DNA from: a virus
Reading direction: 5' to 3' (one strand)
IMG/VR virus record: IMGVR_UViG_3300020371_000065
Coordinates: 1 to 22,530 of that record
DNA length: 22,530 nt
The notes beneath the pieces are model-generated. The model did no database searches. It was not told the DNA's origin and worked only from the letters and a program-made list of their open reading frames with translations. Positions 16,258 to 22,530 of the stretch are shown one piece after another (the first letter of the stretch is position 1; each line of letters begins with the position of its first letter). The translations under genes and the position numbers were made by a program.

Positions 16258-16818
16258 GCATTCACTCTAACAGCAGACGGTTTTACTGACGGTACAAATA
16301 CTCAGTCAACCGCCCCATTCATGTACAATCATACTGATACTTCGGGAACTGGTATCGGTAGTGGTCAAGTTGAATTGATGACCACTCCAGACTGGAAGAC
16401 TCCACCAAGAGCGATGGGTCAAGTTTGGATGTATATGCCCCAAAGAAATGATAATGGAAACTGGGGTGGTCACCACATTAGAATGTACTATAGAATTAAT
16501 GGTGGCAGTTGGGTTGATATGGGACAAAGTGGATATTCACAAACTGATACCACAATGGCATACCCAGGTGGAGGTAGAATTGATACTCAATGTCAGTCAT
16601 GGAGTTTTGATTTTAGTTCTATTACAACTAATTTTACTGTTGCATTTAGATTTGACGGTTACTATCATGATGGTAGTGGAGCATATTTAACTAGTTGTTC
16701 TTGTACCTCTGGTGGAAACTCCACTTATACTTTTAATTATGATGGCGATGGCAATAGAACTGCCAATGGTGGTAATTATAGTTGTGGACATGTTGCTTGG
16801 TTTGGACAAGGACAATAA
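16255..16818 (+). CDS. WGG-motif virion protein, paralog 3 (187 aa, GTG start)
   Basis: It starts at GTG with a good AGGAG site 10 nt upstream. The N-terminus AFTLTADGFTDGTNTQSTAP resembles the leaders of its relatives. The two family signatures are present: NWGGHHIRMYYRINGGSW at residues 69-86 (WGG at 70-72) and SFDFSSITTNFTVAFRFDG at 117-135. Six Trp and many Tyr, Gly and Asn. The tail after residue 150 is Gly/Asn-rich with a final HVAWFGQGQ strand. No known catalytic residues, signal peptide or membrane span. It is separated from paralogs 1 and 2 by the 148-aa gene and its promoter, and lies 18 nt before the enzyme cassette. Probably a fibre or surface virion protein. Confidence 0.7.
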   Translation: MAFTLTADGFTDGTNTQSTAPFMYNHTDTSGTGIGSGQVELMTTPDWKTPPRAMGQVWMYMPQRNDNGNWGGHHIRMYYRINGGSWVDMGQSGYSQTDTTMAYPGGGRIDTQCQSWSFDFSSITTNFTVAFRFDGYYHDGSGAYLTSCSCTSGGNSTYTFNYDGDGNRTANGGNYSCGHVAWFGQGQ

Positions 16819-16836
16819 TATCATGTAAATTTTAGT

Positions 16837-17499
16837 ATGATTGATATTGATAATTTTTATAATTCTACAGTAGAACTAAACCATAACGAACAAGAATCTT
16901 CTCCAAATAACTTAAAATGGCGTCAAACGATGTTTGGTTCCATAGATCCTGTAGAGTTATATGGAGACAAGGTTAAAGTTTTTAGAAATGTATTGGAATC
17001 TCATGCGGGTGTTTCATGGGATTCTATTATTCCAATAATAGATAAAGATTTAGATAGAGGACATGTAAGGATCTTAGATCCGAAAGCAAATACCCTTGCA
17101 ACATATAACCGACAATATCTTCCAGTAAATGAAGAAGTGCGGTTTGAAATTCCACCAGAAACTCAGCAGTGGATGTATGGGTTTGTTTTACATTCCGTAA
17201 AATCATATCCAGATGAATTAAAAAAATTATTTCTGGAAGCAAAAGAGAAATTTAAAATTAATCAGTGCCACACATACTGCTCACTATCAACTAGATCAAC
17301 TTTGTTAAGCAGACATGATGATCCAATGAGTGTTTTGATTGTTGGAGGATTGGGGGAAGTGGAATATGAATTTGACGATGGTAAAAAATACACTATAAAT
17401 CCTGGAGACGCTATTTACATACCTAGAAAGACTTATCATAAACCAAAAATTTTTGGATCTAGGATAACTTTTTCATATTGCTGGACATACGATACTTGA
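16837..17499 (+). CDS. Cupin/JmjC-like protein, putative Fe(II)-dependent oxygenase (220 aa)
   Basis: The C-terminal half carries a cupin double-stranded beta-helix. Metal-ligand candidates are H160 and D162 in S-R-H-D-D-P-M-S, followed by VLIVGGLGEVEYEF, and H201 at the end of the classic second cupin motif PGDAIYIPRKTYH (residues 189-201). An H-x-D...H arrangement is typical of cupin_8/JmjC and ribosomal-oxygenase-type 2-oxoglutarate enzymes, which hydroxylate protein side chains, but 2-oxoglutarate dependence cannot be decided from the sequence. The N-terminal 100 residues (LKWRQTMFGSIDPVELYG) may be the lid or substrate domain. No Shine-Dalgarno site is visible; an ATG at 16823 is followed at once by TAA, so 16837 is taken as the start. 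It is the first of three closely spaced enzyme genes (7 nt before the next). Substrate unknown. Confidence 0.7.
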   Translation: MIDIDNFYNSTVELNHNEQESSPNNLKWRQTMFGSIDPVELYGDKVKVFRNVLESHAGVSWDSIIPIIDKDLDRGHVRILDPKANTLATYNRQYLPVNEEVRFEIPPETQQWMYGFVLHSVKSYPDELKKLFLEAKEKFKINQCHTYCSLSTRSTLLSRHDDPMSVLIVGGLGEVEYEFDDGKKYTINPGDAIYIPRKTYHKPKIFGSRITFSYCWTYDT

Positions 17500-17506
17500 A
17501 TTAATT

Positions 17507-18157
17507 ATGTTTAACCCTAACGATATCAATATATTTGAAAATGTCTTACCTCTAGACATTAATAGTGAGATGCATTCTGTACTAATGAGTCATCCAAGAT
17601 GGACTGTTGTTTCAGATAACCTACCAATTGATATATTTCAGTTGACACATGGTGGATGTGATGCAGGTATGATTATTTGTTCATACAGAAATCTTAAGAG
17701 TAACTCTATCAGAATAGAAAGTGAAAGAATAAGAACAGATTCAGATCAAGGTGATCCTACCATGAATGATTTGAATTTTTATGGAGATCTAATTAAGAAG
17801 TTGATACTTAATAAGTGTATTGTAAAAAATGGATATACTAGTTACGAGGCATTTTTTAATATAACAACGGTAAGATATTTTTGGAATTACTACCATGATA
17901 GTTCTGTAGGAGTTCCCCACACAGATATCAATGAACCAAATCATTGGAGTATCATTTATTACTTAAATGACAATCCTGGGAAAGGAACTATTGTTTGGAA
18001 ACCAAATGAAGATGGAACTGTAGAAGAGATTTTAGTTCCCCATGTTGCGGGGAATGCTTGTATTTTCCCATCTCATTGGAGACATAGCGGTACTACACCA
18101 AATAAGAATACTCATAGGTCTTGTTTGAATATTCTTTTCAAAGCAGAATTGAGATAA
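17507..18157 (+). CDS. 2-oxoglutarate/Fe(II) oxygenase, prolyl-4-hydroxylase type (216 aa)
   Basis: The catalytic core is clear. H138 and D140 in VPHTDINEPNHWSIIYYLN form the first two iron ligands. Residues 185-209 contain A-C-I-F-P-S-H-W-R-H-S-G with the distal His (H193 the better candidate, H190 the alternative) and R204 in THRSCLNILF, which would bind the 2-oxoglutarate carboxylate. GKGTIVWKPNEDG gives the usual strand between them. This matches the P4H-like family found in many cyanophages, which hydroxylates proteins or small metabolites using O2 and 2-oxoglutarate. The N-terminal 130 residues are not recognised. There is no Shine-Dalgarno site; the start is the first ATG 7 nt after the cupin gene, and 6 nt separate its stop from the next gene. 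Substrate unknown. Confidence 0.85.
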   Translation: MFNPNDINIFENVLPLDINSEMHSVLMSHPRWTVVSDNLPIDIFQLTHGGCDAGMIICSYRNLKSNSIRIESERIRTDSDQGDPTMNDLNFYGDLIKKLILNKCIVKNGYTSYEAFFNITTVRYFWNYYHDSSVGVPHTDINEPNHWSIIYYLNDNPGKGTIVWKPNEDGTVEEILVPHVAGNACIFPSHWRHSGTTPNKNTHRSCLNILFKAELR

Positions 18158-18163
18158 TATAGT

Positions 18164-19315
18164 ATGTTTGAATATGAAGATTTTGAGAGTTTAAAAAAAT
18201 TACTTGATACTGTACCAGTTGTAACTCCATCATTTGAAACAAAAATTGCTGTAATTGGAAAAGGGACTGCTTCGTTGCTTTTAATTCCTTCTCTAATACG
18301 GAATGGTTGTGATGTAACAATATACTTTGATTCCAATAAACCAGAGTTAGGCGTTGGAGAATCAACAGTTCCAACAGTTCAAAAACAATTGGCACCAGTA
18401 GGAATCTTCATTGAATCCTTGGTGAGAAAAAACATTGCTTCATATAAAACTGGAGTAAGGTTTTTTGATTGGGGTAAATCTGATACGTTTGATCATCCAT
18501 TCAATTCTAATGATTTGGCATTTCATTTTTACACAAAAGATTTTAATAAACACGTCAGCGGTGTTTATGAAAAAACTAAAGTGTGTAAATTTGTAGATGA
18601 AAAAGTTGATAAAGTTGTTGAGACAGAAAGTGGCGTAACTGTAAATGGGAAACAATTTGATTTTGTTGTTCATGCTTCTGGATGGTCCGAAGATTTAACA
18701 ACATACATCTCCTCCCCATTTGAAACTGTAAATACAGGGATTACGTTTACAAAAAATCCACACACAGCATTTACAACAACTGTTCATAGAGCAACAGAAA
18801 ACGGTTGGCAATTTGAACTTCCGTATCCAGAGAATAATAAGTCTAGATGTGGATATCTTTTTAACAGAAATATTTCAAATGCAGAAGAGATACTTAACAA
18901 CTTTGGTTATGAGATTGAATCTTATCTAAAATGGAATCCTAGGTATTCCGAAAATATTATTGTATCAAATAGGCAAGCATTAATTGGAAATGCTTTGTTC
19001 TTCTTTGAACCATTGCAAGCATTCTCTACTCATTATTATTGTGTCTTTTCCGATTTTATTTCGGAATATATTCCACATATTGGCACAGAATCAAAACGTT
19101 CTGAAATTAATCAGTCATATAAAGAGTATATAAAAGATTACTTAAACGTTATTGCTTTTCACTACAAACATGGTTCAAAACACAAAACCCCCTTTTGGAC
19201 AGATATACAAAGAAGAGCAAACGAATTTCTCCCAGACTCTGTAAAATCTTTTAAGTTTTTCGGACAGTATGATTTTGATGTGATCTTAAATGGAATGACT
19301 GGTCACGTCAATTGA
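18164..19315 (+). CDS. Flavin-dependent tryptophan-halogenase-like protein (383 aa)
   Basis: Residues 27-40 (KIAVIGKGTASLLL) form the FAD-binding Rossmann turn, GxGTAS instead of the usual GGGTAG. GVGESTVPTVQ at 63-73 is the halogenase GES loop. K95 in ASYKTGVRFFDWG aligns with the catalytic Lys79 of PrnA. DFVVHASGW at 166-174 is the second FAD motif. GWQFELP at 214-220 corresponds to WxWxIP with the second Trp replaced by Phe217. GNALFFFEPLQAFSTHY at 275-291 corresponds to the GDA...EPLEST region; by eye the catalytic Glu/Ser pair of PrnA falls on Q285/A286. The length is well below the ~500-540 residues of bacterial tryptophan halogenases, so the C-terminal part is reduced. Related proteins occur in cyanomyoviruses; VirX1 of cyanophage Syn10 is a known viral halogenase favouring iodide. 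Halogenation here is plausible but unproven; a non-halogenating monooxygenase is the alternative. Third gene of the cassette, no own Shine-Dalgarno site. Confidence 0.8.
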   Translation: MFEYEDFESLKKLLDTVPVVTPSFETKIAVIGKGTASLLLIPSLIRNGCDVTIYFDSNKPELGVGESTVPTVQKQLAPVGIFIESLVRKNIASYKTGVRFFDWGKSDTFDHPFNSNDLAFHFYTKDFNKHVSGVYEKTKVCKFVDEKVDKVVETESGVTVNGKQFDFVVHASGWSEDLTTYISSPFETVNTGITFTKNPHTAFTTTVHRATENGWQFELPYPENNKSRCGYLFNRNISNAEEILNNFGYEIESYLKWNPRYSENIIVSNRQALIGNALFFFEPLQAFSTHYYCVFSDFISEYIPHIGTESKRSEINQSYKEYIKDYLNVIAFHYKHGSKHKTPFWTDIQRRANEFLPDSVKSFKFFGQYDFDVILNGMTGHVN

Positions 19316-19321
19316 TAAATA
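19314..19321 (+). promoter_or_regulatory. Late promoter box GATAAATA
   Basis: GATAAATA overlaps the TGA stop of the halogenase-like gene, with 27 nt between the box and the ATG of gene 13. It matches the cyanophage late -10 box and probably drives the neck/terminase operon 13-14-15-16. Confidence 0.7.
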
Positions 19322-19348
19322 CCATTAGGAAAACTATAGGTATATCGT

Positions 19349-20152
19349 ATGGCTCAGCCTGCCAGTAGGACCGAGCTAAGGGACTATTGTCTTAGACAGT
19401 TAGGGTTCCCAGTTCTGGAGATCAACGTAGACGATGATCAAATTGAAGACGCTATTGATGATGCTCTGCAATATTATAGAGAGCGTCATTATGATGGTGT
19501 TGAGCGCATGTACCTCAAGCATGAGTTTACTGCTGCTGACCAAACTAAGTTTGAAACTTCAGATACTACCACAACAATCAATGGTGATGTTTGGGAAGAG
19601 AGAAACAGATACATCTCTATTCCACCTCACGTCATGGGAATTTCTAAAGTTTTTGGACTTGCAAGTAATGCCATCAGAAATAACCTATTTGGTATTGAGT
19701 ATCAGATATTTCTAAATGATCTCTATGCAGTTGGTTCCCTTGACATGCTTAACTACTACATGGTTAAGCAGTGGATGGAAACTATTGACATGGTTCTAAA
19801 CAACGGATCATTCGTAGAGTTTAGATTTAACCAACGTCAAGATAGACTTTATCTAGATGTTGGTAAGGACATGCTTGACGAAGACGTATATGTCATCATT
19901 GATTGTTACAGAGCATTAGATCCAGATACTTTTACGCAAGTTTATAATGATCCTTTTGTCAAAAAATATACCACATCACTGATTAAAAGACAGTGGGGTC
20001 AAAACTTGATTAAGTTCAATGGCATCCAACTTCCTGGTGGTGTCAGTATGAACGGTAGAGAGTTATATACAGATGCAGTAAATGAGATTGCCGAGATGAT
20101 GGCAAAATCATCTAGCACATTTGAATTGCCCCCAATGGACATGATCGGATGA
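19349..20152 (+). CDS. 13: Head completion/neck protein gp13 (267 aa)
   Basis: The sequence SRTELRDYCLRQLGFPVLEI, then NVDDDQIEDAIDDALQYYRERHYDG, is the characteristic N-terminus of T4-type gp13 in cyanomyoviruses. Gp13 joins with gp14 to complete the neck of the filled head before tail attachment. Length 267 residues against 309 in T4. The C-terminus (TDAVNEIAEMMAKSSSTFELPPMDMIG) is typical. The gene begins 27 nt after a late promoter, with only a weak AGG upstream, and its last four bases overlap gene 14 (ATGA), indicating translational coupling. Identification is supported by the order 13-14-15-16, as in T4. Confidence 0.92.
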   Translation: MAQPASRTELRDYCLRQLGFPVLEINVDDDQIEDAIDDALQYYRERHYDGVERMYLKHEFTAADQTKFETSDTTTTINGDVWEERNRYISIPPHVMGISKVFGLASNAIRNNLFGIEYQIFLNDLYAVGSLDMLNYYMVKQWMETIDMVLNNGSFVEFRFNQRQDRLYLDVGKDMLDEDVYVIIDCYRALDPDTFTQVYNDPFVKKYTTSLIKRQWGQNLIKFNGIQLPGGVSMNGRELYTDAVNEIAEMMAKSSSTFELPPMDMIG

Positions 20153-21555
20153 AAAAGGTTTACTTTCCCCAACATGGCGGTAATAAAACAGAACAGAATC
20201 TCGTACAGGATCTTGTGGATGAGCAGATCAAACTGTTTGGTGCAGATGTATTTTATCTACCTAGAGTAAGTCTAAAGGATAAAACTCTAGGAGAAGTCAT
20301 TCAATCTGAATTCAATCAGAGTTACATGATTGAAATGATGCTAGTGAATGTAGAGGGTTTTGGTGCTGGTTCTGAGTTTGTAAGTAAGTTCGGACTTAGG
20401 ATTACAGATGAGATTACTTTTGTAGTATCACGCAGGAGATGGGAGCAGTCTGCTAATCCTGCACTAAATCTATCAGTAGAGGGTAGACCTAATGAGGGAG
20501 ATCTCATTTACTACCCACTAACAGAAGATATTTACGAAATCAAATATGTTGAGAGGGAGCAACCATTCTTCCAATTGGGGAAACAGTATTTTTATATTCT
20601 TACTGCAGAGCTCTACGAGCAAGGTGCGGACAAGTTTGACACAGGACTTGACGAAGTTGACGATATTGAAAGAGAGTTCAGCAACATCACCACCCTTAAT
20701 CTTGGTCTTACTACCAGACAACAATCTACTGGAACAGTTAGCGTTGATGCAAGTGGTACAATCACTGGAGCAACAGTAACTCTTGCTGGTACTGGATATA
20801 ACACAGCACCAACTGTAACGTTATCTGGTGGTGGAGGAACTGGTGGTATTATTGAATCCACCATCCAAGACGGTGGAGTAGTATCACTATCAGTTGTTAG
20901 TGGAGGAGTTGGGTACAATCCAGCAAGTCCACCAGTCGTTTCTATTGCTGCACCACCAGAGGCAGTTAACTTTATTAAAGACGAACATGTTGTTATTGGT
21001 GGATTTGTTGAGCAAGGTTCTAATAGAAACTGGACATCATCCAATAGTGTAATTAATGTTACTGCTCTTGGTGGATTTGATCCAAACTTTGCAACTACAA
21101 CACAAACAAAGTATTTTTATTGGAAATTTGAGGACACTCGTATTTCTTACGTGTACACATACAATGGTACTGATGCAACTACTGTCCCTGGTTTCTTCTA
21201 TTACGATACAACAAACCTACAGTATGTAATTAATGCATACGAAGATACCAGCACCAGTGGACAAAGAGCAGCAATGTATGATCTTGATAGTGCTACCATT
21301 GCTGAGGTTGCTGATTGGAATGGTGTGACATATACCTTAGAGGTTATGAACCGCACTGGAAACTTTATTGATGGAGACCTTATTCGTGGCGTTGAATCTA
21401 ATGCGATATATACACTAGGAACGTTCTCCACAATTAATAACACAAGCACTGAGTTTGACCAGAATCAAGCAATAGAAGATGGTGCTGACGACATTGTTGA
21501 CTGGGGTGAAAAGAATCCCTTTGGTGAATTTGGTAATTATACAGGTAGCTTCTGA
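20149..21555 (+). CDS. 14: Neck protein gp14 with extra beta-rich insert (468 aa)
   Basis: The N-terminus KKVYFPQHGGNKTEQNLVQD, then L-F-G-A-D-V-F-Y-L-P-R, is diagnostic for gp14, the partner of gp13 in head completion. The C-terminus (DDIVDWGEKNPFGEFGNYTGSF) is also typical. At 468 residues it is far longer than T4 gp14 (256). Part of the excess is a Gly-rich segment at about residues 195-270, with two copies of a G-x-G-Y-x-x-A-P-x-V-x-x-S-G-G-G-G pattern, the kind of beta repeat found on phage and cyanobacterial surface proteins; further unaligned sequence follows (about 270-420). It overlaps gene 13 by 4 nt and gene 15 by 1 nt (TGATG). Confidence 0.9.
   Translation: MKKVYFPQHGGNKTEQNLVQDLVDEQIKLFGADVFYLPRVSLKDKTLGEVIQSEFNQSYMIEMMLVNVEGFGAGSEFVSKFGLRITDEITFVVSRRRWEQSANPALNLSVEGRPNEGDLIYYPLTEDIYEIKYVEREQPFFQLGKQYFYILTAELYEQGADKFDTGLDEVDDIEREFSNITTLNLGLTTRQQSTGTVSVDASGTITGATVTLAGTGYNTAPTVTLSGGGGTGGIIESTIQDGGVVSLSVVSGGVGYNPASPPVVSIAAPPEAVNFIKDEHVVIGGFVEQGSNRNWTSSNSVINVTALGGFDPNFATTTQTKYFYWKFEDTRISYVYTYNGTDATTVPGFFYYDTTNLQYVINAYEDTSTSGQRAAMYDLDSATIAEVADWNGVTYTLEVMNRTGNFIDGDLIRGVESNAIYTLGTFSTINNTSTEFDQNQAIEDGADDIVDWGEKNPFGEFGNYTGSF
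20731..20958 (+). repeat. Gly-rich beta repeat insert in gene 14
   Basis: Codons 195-270 of gene 14 contain ITGATVTLAGTGYNTAPTV, then TLSGGGGTGG, and a second, related half SLSVVSGGVGYNPASPPVV. The shared core is GxGYxxxPxV. T4 gp14 has no counterpart, so this looks like a domain grafted onto a neck protein. Confidence 0.6.
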
Positions 21556-22352
21556 TGTTAGGAACACAATTTTATAACGAGGCAGTAAGAAAAACTGTCA
21601 TTACATTTGGTACTCTGTTCAACAACATTGAACTGAAAAAGACTATTGACGGTCAGACGATTGAAACTGAAAAGGTTCCACTTGCATATGGACCTAAGCA
21701 AAAGTTTCTCTATAGACTTCAAGGCAATCCTTCTGATGGCAGAAAGATAGCAATTACATTGCCAAGAATCTATTTTGAAATGACCAGTATTGATTATGAT
21801 GGAGCAAGGAAAACTTCTGCTCTACAGAAATACAAAACTGTTATTGATGATAACGGGAATGAAGTAAGAACTCAGTACGTTCCTGTTCCATATAACCTAG
21901 GTTTTGAAGTTGGTATCATTGCCAAGTCTCAGGATGATGGTCTTCAAATTCTTGAACAGATCTTACCTTTCTTCCAACCATCTCTCAACGTAAGTATTAA
22001 ATTCATCCCAGATATGGATGAGGTTAGAGATGTTGCTTTTGTTCTTAATAGCGTAAACATGGAAGACGACTGGGAAGATGACTTCACAACCAGAAGATCT
22101 ATTACATATACACTCCAGTTTACCGCTAAGTCTTACATCTACGGTCCTTACACCAAGGCAGATGTTATCCGTAAGGCACGTGTTATTGAAACCATTGGTG
22201 ATCTTAATGTCAATAAGAGACACGTTGAGTTGTCTTACACACCAAAAGCAACGGTTGATTACAACCAGGATGGTCAAATTGACACTGCTGATGATGCATT
22301 CGTCACAGCAGATGATGACTTTGGATTTAACGAAGGAATGGAGTTCTTATGA
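21555..22352 (+). CDS. 15: Proximal tail-sheath stabiliser gp15 (265 aa)
   Basis: The N-terminus (FYNEAVRKTVITFGTLFNNI, then ELKK) and P-L-A-Y-G-P-K-Q-K-F-L-Y-R-L match T4 gp15 (FYNSSFRRYATLMGDLFSNI and VPITYASKEHF). Gp15 forms the ring that terminates the tail tube and sheath and joins the tail to the head. Length 265 residues against 272 in T4. ISIxNVSIKFIPDM-like sequence in the middle (LNVSIKFIPDMDEVRDVAFV) and YTLQFTAKSYIYGP near residue 195 are conserved in cyanophage homologues. The C-terminal Asp-rich tail (DYNQDGQIDTADDAFVTADD) resembles an EF-hand-like calcium loop, an extra not usual for T4 gp15. The ATG overlaps the stop of gene 14 by one base, and the stop overlaps gene 16. Confidence 0.9.
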   Translation: MLGTQFYNEAVRKTVITFGTLFNNIELKKTIDGQTIETEKVPLAYGPKQKFLYRLQGNPSDGRKIAITLPRIYFEMTSIDYDGARKTSALQKYKTVIDDNGNEVRTQYVPVPYNLGFEVGIIAKSQDDGLQILEQILPFFQPSLNVSIKFIPDMDEVRDVAFVLNSVNMEDDWEDDFTTRRSITYTLQFTAKSYIYGPYTKADVIRKARVIETIGDLNVNKRHVELSYTPKATVDYNQDGQIDTADDAFVTADDDFGFNEGMEFL

Positions 22353-22530
22353 GCTTAGAAGAGAACATGGAGGATATTCTCAATATTGATGCTGAGGTTG
22401 TAGAAAGTAAACCCAGCAAACCTACACCTCCTAAAGTTGATAAGGATGATCGCACTAAAGACTATGAGTATACCCGTGGGGAATTATACTCACTCATAGA
22501 TCAGGGTCAGGAGGCGGTCAGAGGCGCTTT
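22349..22530 (+). CDS. 16: Small terminase subunit gp16, N-terminal part (3' end outside window)
   Basis: Sixty codons are visible, starting MSLEENMEDILNIDAEV and continuing to DYEYTRGELYSLIDQGQEAV before the window ends. Position directly after gp15, overlapping its stop by ATGA, and the acidic N-terminus followed by a D-Y-E-Y-x-R-x-x-L/M helix start, fit the T4 gp16 family (DDYGVVRRNMHFQQQML in T4). Gp16 regulates DNA packaging by the large terminase gp17, whose gene would be expected just beyond the window. Identification rests mainly on synteny because the fragment is short. Confidence 0.8.
   Translation, partial: MSLEENMEDILNIDAEVVESKPSKPTPPKVDKDDRTKDYEYTRGELYSLIDQGQEAVRGA

Noticed and set aside
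17641-17650. TTGACA -35 box as a cassette promoter
   Set aside because: No matching -10 box at proper spacing and it lies in a coding sequence.
1-22530. tRNA genes, CRISPR arrays, insertion sequences, integrase or attachment sites
   Set aside because: None seen on either strand; repeats present are in-frame protein repeats, not CRISPR-like.

Overview
The window looks like part of the late structural region of a T4-like myovirus of marine picocyanobacteria (a cyanomyovirus infecting Synechococcus or Prochlorococcus). Four observations support this. The right end carries the order neck gp13, neck gp14, tail-sheath stabiliser gp15, small terminase gp16. All genes are on the + strand, packed with very short or overlapping junctions. 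T4-type late promoter boxes (TATAAATA/GATAAATA) sit 26-39 nt before several genes. Very long, repeat-rich Gly/Thr/Ser/Asn adhesin genes fill most of the DNA. The virus-host assignment rests on recognising these protein families by eye, not on a search.

Layout. Positions 1-724 hold the C-terminal part of a tail or fibre structural protein. A late promoter then leads to a 475-aa structural protein (777-2204) with three copies of a beta-rich module, closed by a strong rho-independent terminator (2244-2274). Only 15 nt after its U-tract starts a 2112-aa repeat protein (2290-8628), probably a fibre or surface protein. A new late promoter precedes a small gene cluster: a protein with an Mtd-like N-terminal domain (8666-9124), a 122-aa unknown (9121-9489), and a 1715-aa modular tail fibre (9501-14648). 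The fibre has carbohydrate-binding-like repeats, a beta-helix and a C-terminal S74 intramolecular chaperone. Three paralogous Trp/Tyr/Gly-rich proteins sharing a WGG motif follow (14653-15186, 15186-15743, 16255-16818). They are interrupted by a promoter and a 148-aa protein with a phage YPxxxxQLDxL motif (15788-16234).

Between these adhesins and the neck genes sits a compact three-enzyme cassette (16837-19315): a cupin/JmjC-like putative oxygenase, a prolyl-4-hydroxylase-type 2-oxoglutarate/Fe(II) oxygenase, and a flavin-dependent tryptophan-halogenase-like protein. The cassette is AT-richer than its neighbours in the lines I counted, lacks clear Shine-Dalgarno sites, and has no promoter of its own, so it is probably read from the late promoter at 15745. 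A late promoter then drives the head-completion genes 13, 14, 15 and 16 (19349 to the window end), joined by 1-4 nt overlaps.

The most interesting element is the enzyme cassette beside Trp/Tyr-rich virion proteins. Late expression together with the adhesins suggests, as a hypothesis only, that the enzymes modify virion proteins or a host compound late in infection. The halogenase-like protein keeps the flavin-site motifs and a candidate catalytic lysine but departs from tryptophan halogenases at the WxWxIP motif and at the catalytic Glu-Ser pair. No tRNA, CRISPR array, insertion sequence or reverse-strand gene was seen.
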